Below are positions 12,705-13,801 of a stretch of 13,801 nucleotides of DNA, in pieces. The stretch's first letter is position 1, and every line of letters starts with the position of its first letter. Origin of the DNA: an uncultured Eubacteriales bacterium (GTDB lineage Bacteria > Bacillota > Clostridia > Oscillospirales > CAG-272); contig CAKRPQ010000051.1 of the NCBI GenBank assembly GCA_934385225.1, positions 1-13,801 on the forward strand. The letters are read 5' to 3'. The translations under genes and the position numbers were made by a program. The notes beneath the pieces are model-generated. The model was not told where the DNA came from. It saw only the letters and a program-made list of their open reading frames with translations, and made no database searches.

Positions 12705-13164
12705 ATTAAACGAAAAAGATACTTGCGCTCACTTCTCGACTATCTTATCCGCGCGGTCGAACTTGACGCGATCTCGCACGGTACGTCCGCAGCGTCTCTC
12801 TACGAGGGAGATTACTACAACTTTGAAAACGAGGTGCTTAAAGCCTCATACACGAGCTTTGCCGCCGAAACAGGTTATATGTCCGTAAAAACCGCCGTCT
12901 ACGAAAGCATATACACTCACGAATTCGAAAAGCCGTTCTACGAGGCTCTTTACGTCGCTCTCGCGTAGATAAAAGAGACACGCAGTTTATTCCGAACCGA
13001 ACTTCACGGGCTACTACGGTAAAATAAGCGTCCTTTACGACGGTATCCGCGTTTTTCAGAATGATTTACCAAAGCCTGCGGAGACCCCCGAACAGACAAC
13101 CGCGCTCACGGACGAACTTTGGGACATTTTTACACTCACAAAACAAATCGGAGTATATGAATGA
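12705..13164 (+). pseudogene. Broken gene for an unrecognised soluble protein of about 150 residues
   Basis: Three consecutive frames each carry protein-like sequence. Frame 1 (to TAG 12966-12968) reads RYLRSLLDYLIRAVELDAI, then SLYEGDYYNFENEVLKASY and FEKPFYEALYVALA. Frame 3 continues from 12965 with VDKRDTQFIPN. Frame 2 continues with NFTGYYGKISVLYDGIRVFQ and ALTDELWDIFTLTKQIGVYE to TGA 13162-13164. The last shift sits on CCGAACCGAAC near 12989-12999, a 5-bp tandem duplication; removing one copy joins IPN to FTGYYG in frame. A missing base near 12964 would join ALA to VDKR. The start is also unclear: ATT at 12705 follows GGAGG by only 2 nt, and TTG 12723 is 20 nt away from it. I do not recognise the family. 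Promoter intact. Confidence 0.6.
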
Positions 13165-13301
13165 AAAGCAAAAAAATACATAACAAATGCAAAACGCCCC
13201 GAAAAGGATTTTTAATGTTCCCTCTCGGAGTGTTTTTGTTTTTCTTTTTTGCGTGTGCGTTTTTTCGCCGCCCTATACTCTCTCACTCTCTCCTAAACTA
13301 A
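13161..13301 (+). CDS. Possible 46-residue membrane peptide
   Basis: ATG at 13161 overlaps the stop of the preceding broken gene (ATGA), with CGGAG 7 nt upstream. The peptide has a basic start (MKSKKIHNKCKTPRKG) and one hydrophobic run (FLMFPLGVFLFFFFACAFF, 17-35). It ends inside the pyrimidine-rich tract. The hydrophobic run comes from a T-rich low-complexity stretch, so it may be accidental. Confidence 0.25.
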   Translation: MKSKKIHNKCKTPRKGFLMFPLGVFLFFFFACAFFRRPILSHSLLN

Positions 13302-13336
13302 CCTATACTATCCTCTCCTAATCTCTCCTATCCTAT
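13271..13336 (+). repeat. G-free pyrimidine-rich tract with short repeats
   Basis: 66 consecutive bases without a single G, built from C, T and scattered A. CCTATACT occurs twice (13272 and 13302) and CTCTCCTAA twice (13288 and 13313), with a third near-copy after 13323. It directly precedes the 11-bp repeat block. Confidence 0.7.
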
Positions 13337-13345
13337 GGTACGGTT

Positions 13346-13389
13346 CTGTAACGAGACCGTTACAGGTTCGTTACGGTTCCGTTACAGGT
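13346..13389 (+). repeat. 11-bp direct repeats with a flanking palindrome
   Basis: Three tandem units: CCGTTACAGGT, TCGTTACGGTT, CCGTTACAGGT (13357-13389). An inverted copy upstream makes the perfect palindrome CTGTAACG-AGAC-CGTTACAG (13346-13365). The layout resembles iterons or a regulator's operator array. Confidence 0.75.
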
Positions 13390-13401
13390 ATGTAGAAGCC
13401 C

Positions 13402-13650
13402 TTATTTTACGGGCTTTTGAGACTTTAATTTAGCATTCATATAACTTATCGTTATATGGCTGGGCGCAAAAATCGCGGCTGTCACGATGAGAGGAATGTT
13501 AAGCGACAGAATCCCGCTTTCAAGAAACAGAACCGATGGAAGAACGGAAAGGACGAGCGATTTACGCACGGAATCCTCTTTTCTAAACACTATCCAACCG
13601 AGAATGTAGAGGAACACGAGCAAAAATCCCGCGATAATGTACAATTTCAA
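13402..13650 (-). CDS. Small membrane protein of unknown function (TTG start)
   Basis: An 82-residue frame ending in TAA at 13402-13404. Two or three hydrophobic segments: residues 4-22 (YIIAGFLLVFLYILGWIVF), then a basic loop FRKEDSVRKS, then about 31-48 and 52-66. A charged C-terminus (KLKSQKPVK) follows. No family recognised. The only available start is TTG at 13650 (or the TTG two codons on), because an in-frame TAA lies three codons upstream; the ribosome site is weak (AAAAGA). A TTGACA lies 46 nt upstream. It could be a complete small protein or the remains of a longer one. Confidence 0.45.
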   Translation of the reverse strand: MKLYIIAGFLLVFLYILGWIVFRKEDSVRKSLVLSVLPSVLFLESGILSLNIPLIVTAAIFAPSHITISYMNAKLKSQKPVK

Positions 13651-13672
13651 ATCTTTTTAAGTACCGCAGCGC

Positions 13673-13701
13673 AGTGTTAACTGACATATCACGGTTGTCA
13701 A
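13673..13701 (-). promoter_or_regulatory. Candidate promoter of the small membrane protein gene
   Basis: Minus strand perfect TTGACA (13701-13696), 17-bp spacer, poor AACACT (13678-13673). The good -35 with weak -10 suggests a weak or decayed promoter. Confidence 0.35.
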
Positions 13702-13731
13702 TAGTAAAATTGCATTTTGAACTTTTTACAT

Positions 13732-13769
13732 AACAAAAATGCCCGCAATCACACGTTCGGACTGCGGGC
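13732..13769 (-). terminator. Rho-independent terminator of a gene entering from the right
   Basis: GCCCGCA (13741-13747) and TGCGGGC (13763-13769) form the stem; on the minus strand ATTTTTGTT follows. It implies a minus-strand gene beyond the window edge. The 32 bases to its right are too few to call the coding end. Confidence 0.65.
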
Positions 13770-13801
13770 GTTTAACTTTAAGTTTTTCTTCGGAAATGCC
13801 T

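Noticed and set aside
13271..13389. CRISPR array
   Set aside because: Repeat units are only 8-11 bp and adjoining; there are no spacers of regular length and no cas gene.
13456..13680. Plus-strand open frame of 74 residues
   Set aside because: Antisense to the small membrane protein frame; very charged, without ribosome site or motif.
13770..13801. Coding end of a minus-strand gene at the right edge
   Set aside because: The terminator implies such a gene, but with 32 bases two or three frames remain possible, so no CDS is called.

Overview
The window looks like chromosomal DNA of a spore-forming Clostridia, most likely an Oscillospirales-type gut or rumen anaerobe. The pointers are the spoIIGA-sigE pair, an IspH fused to ribosomal S1 domains (a fusion typical of Clostridia), a dockerin remnant, many consensus sigma-A promoters and strong AGGAGG-type ribosome binding sites. 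The genus is inference; no 16S or marker gene is present.

Left part (1-4520). The C-terminal end of a probable ABC solute-binding protein enters from the left and stops at two stacked terminators. Convergent to it on the minus strand is spoIIGA-sigE, the membrane protease and the mother-cell sigma factor precursor of sporulation; sigG does not follow. A stand-alone plus-strand gene for a short UxuA-type mannonate dehydratase comes next. It shares a bidirectional terminator with a convergent UraA-type uracil permease.

Middle (4521-10500). The permease has a predicted leader of about 270 nt with several hairpins and an intrinsic terminator before the start codon, so attenuation is likely, but I recognise no known riboswitch or PyrR site. 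Divergent from it, a consensus sigma-A promoter drives a compact operon: RpiR/SIS regulator, HI0933/BaiN-type flavoprotein, cytidylate kinase (cmk), 1-acylglycerol-3-phosphate acyltransferase (plsC) and IspH-S1. The last three junctions are 4-nt ATGA overlaps. IspH-S1 contains a strong internal Shine-Dalgarno and in-frame ATG exactly between its two halves, plus a candidate internal promoter, suggesting that the S1 part is also made alone.

Right part (10500-13801). This is accessory, decaying sequence: an ICMT-like membrane methyltransferase broken by a T7-tract frameshift and an internal deletion, though its promoter is intact; a 56-codon orphan dockerin C-terminus with its terminator; an overlapping pair of uncharacterised small genes (one resembling DUF6935); a promoter-bearing gene broken by a 5-bp tandem duplication and a second lesion; a G-free pyrimidine tract followed by 11-bp repeats; a small membrane protein with a TTG start; and a minus-strand terminator at the right edge. 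The most promising undescribed items are the uracil-permease leader, the internally initiated S1, the DUF6935 pair and the repeat block at 13271-13389.
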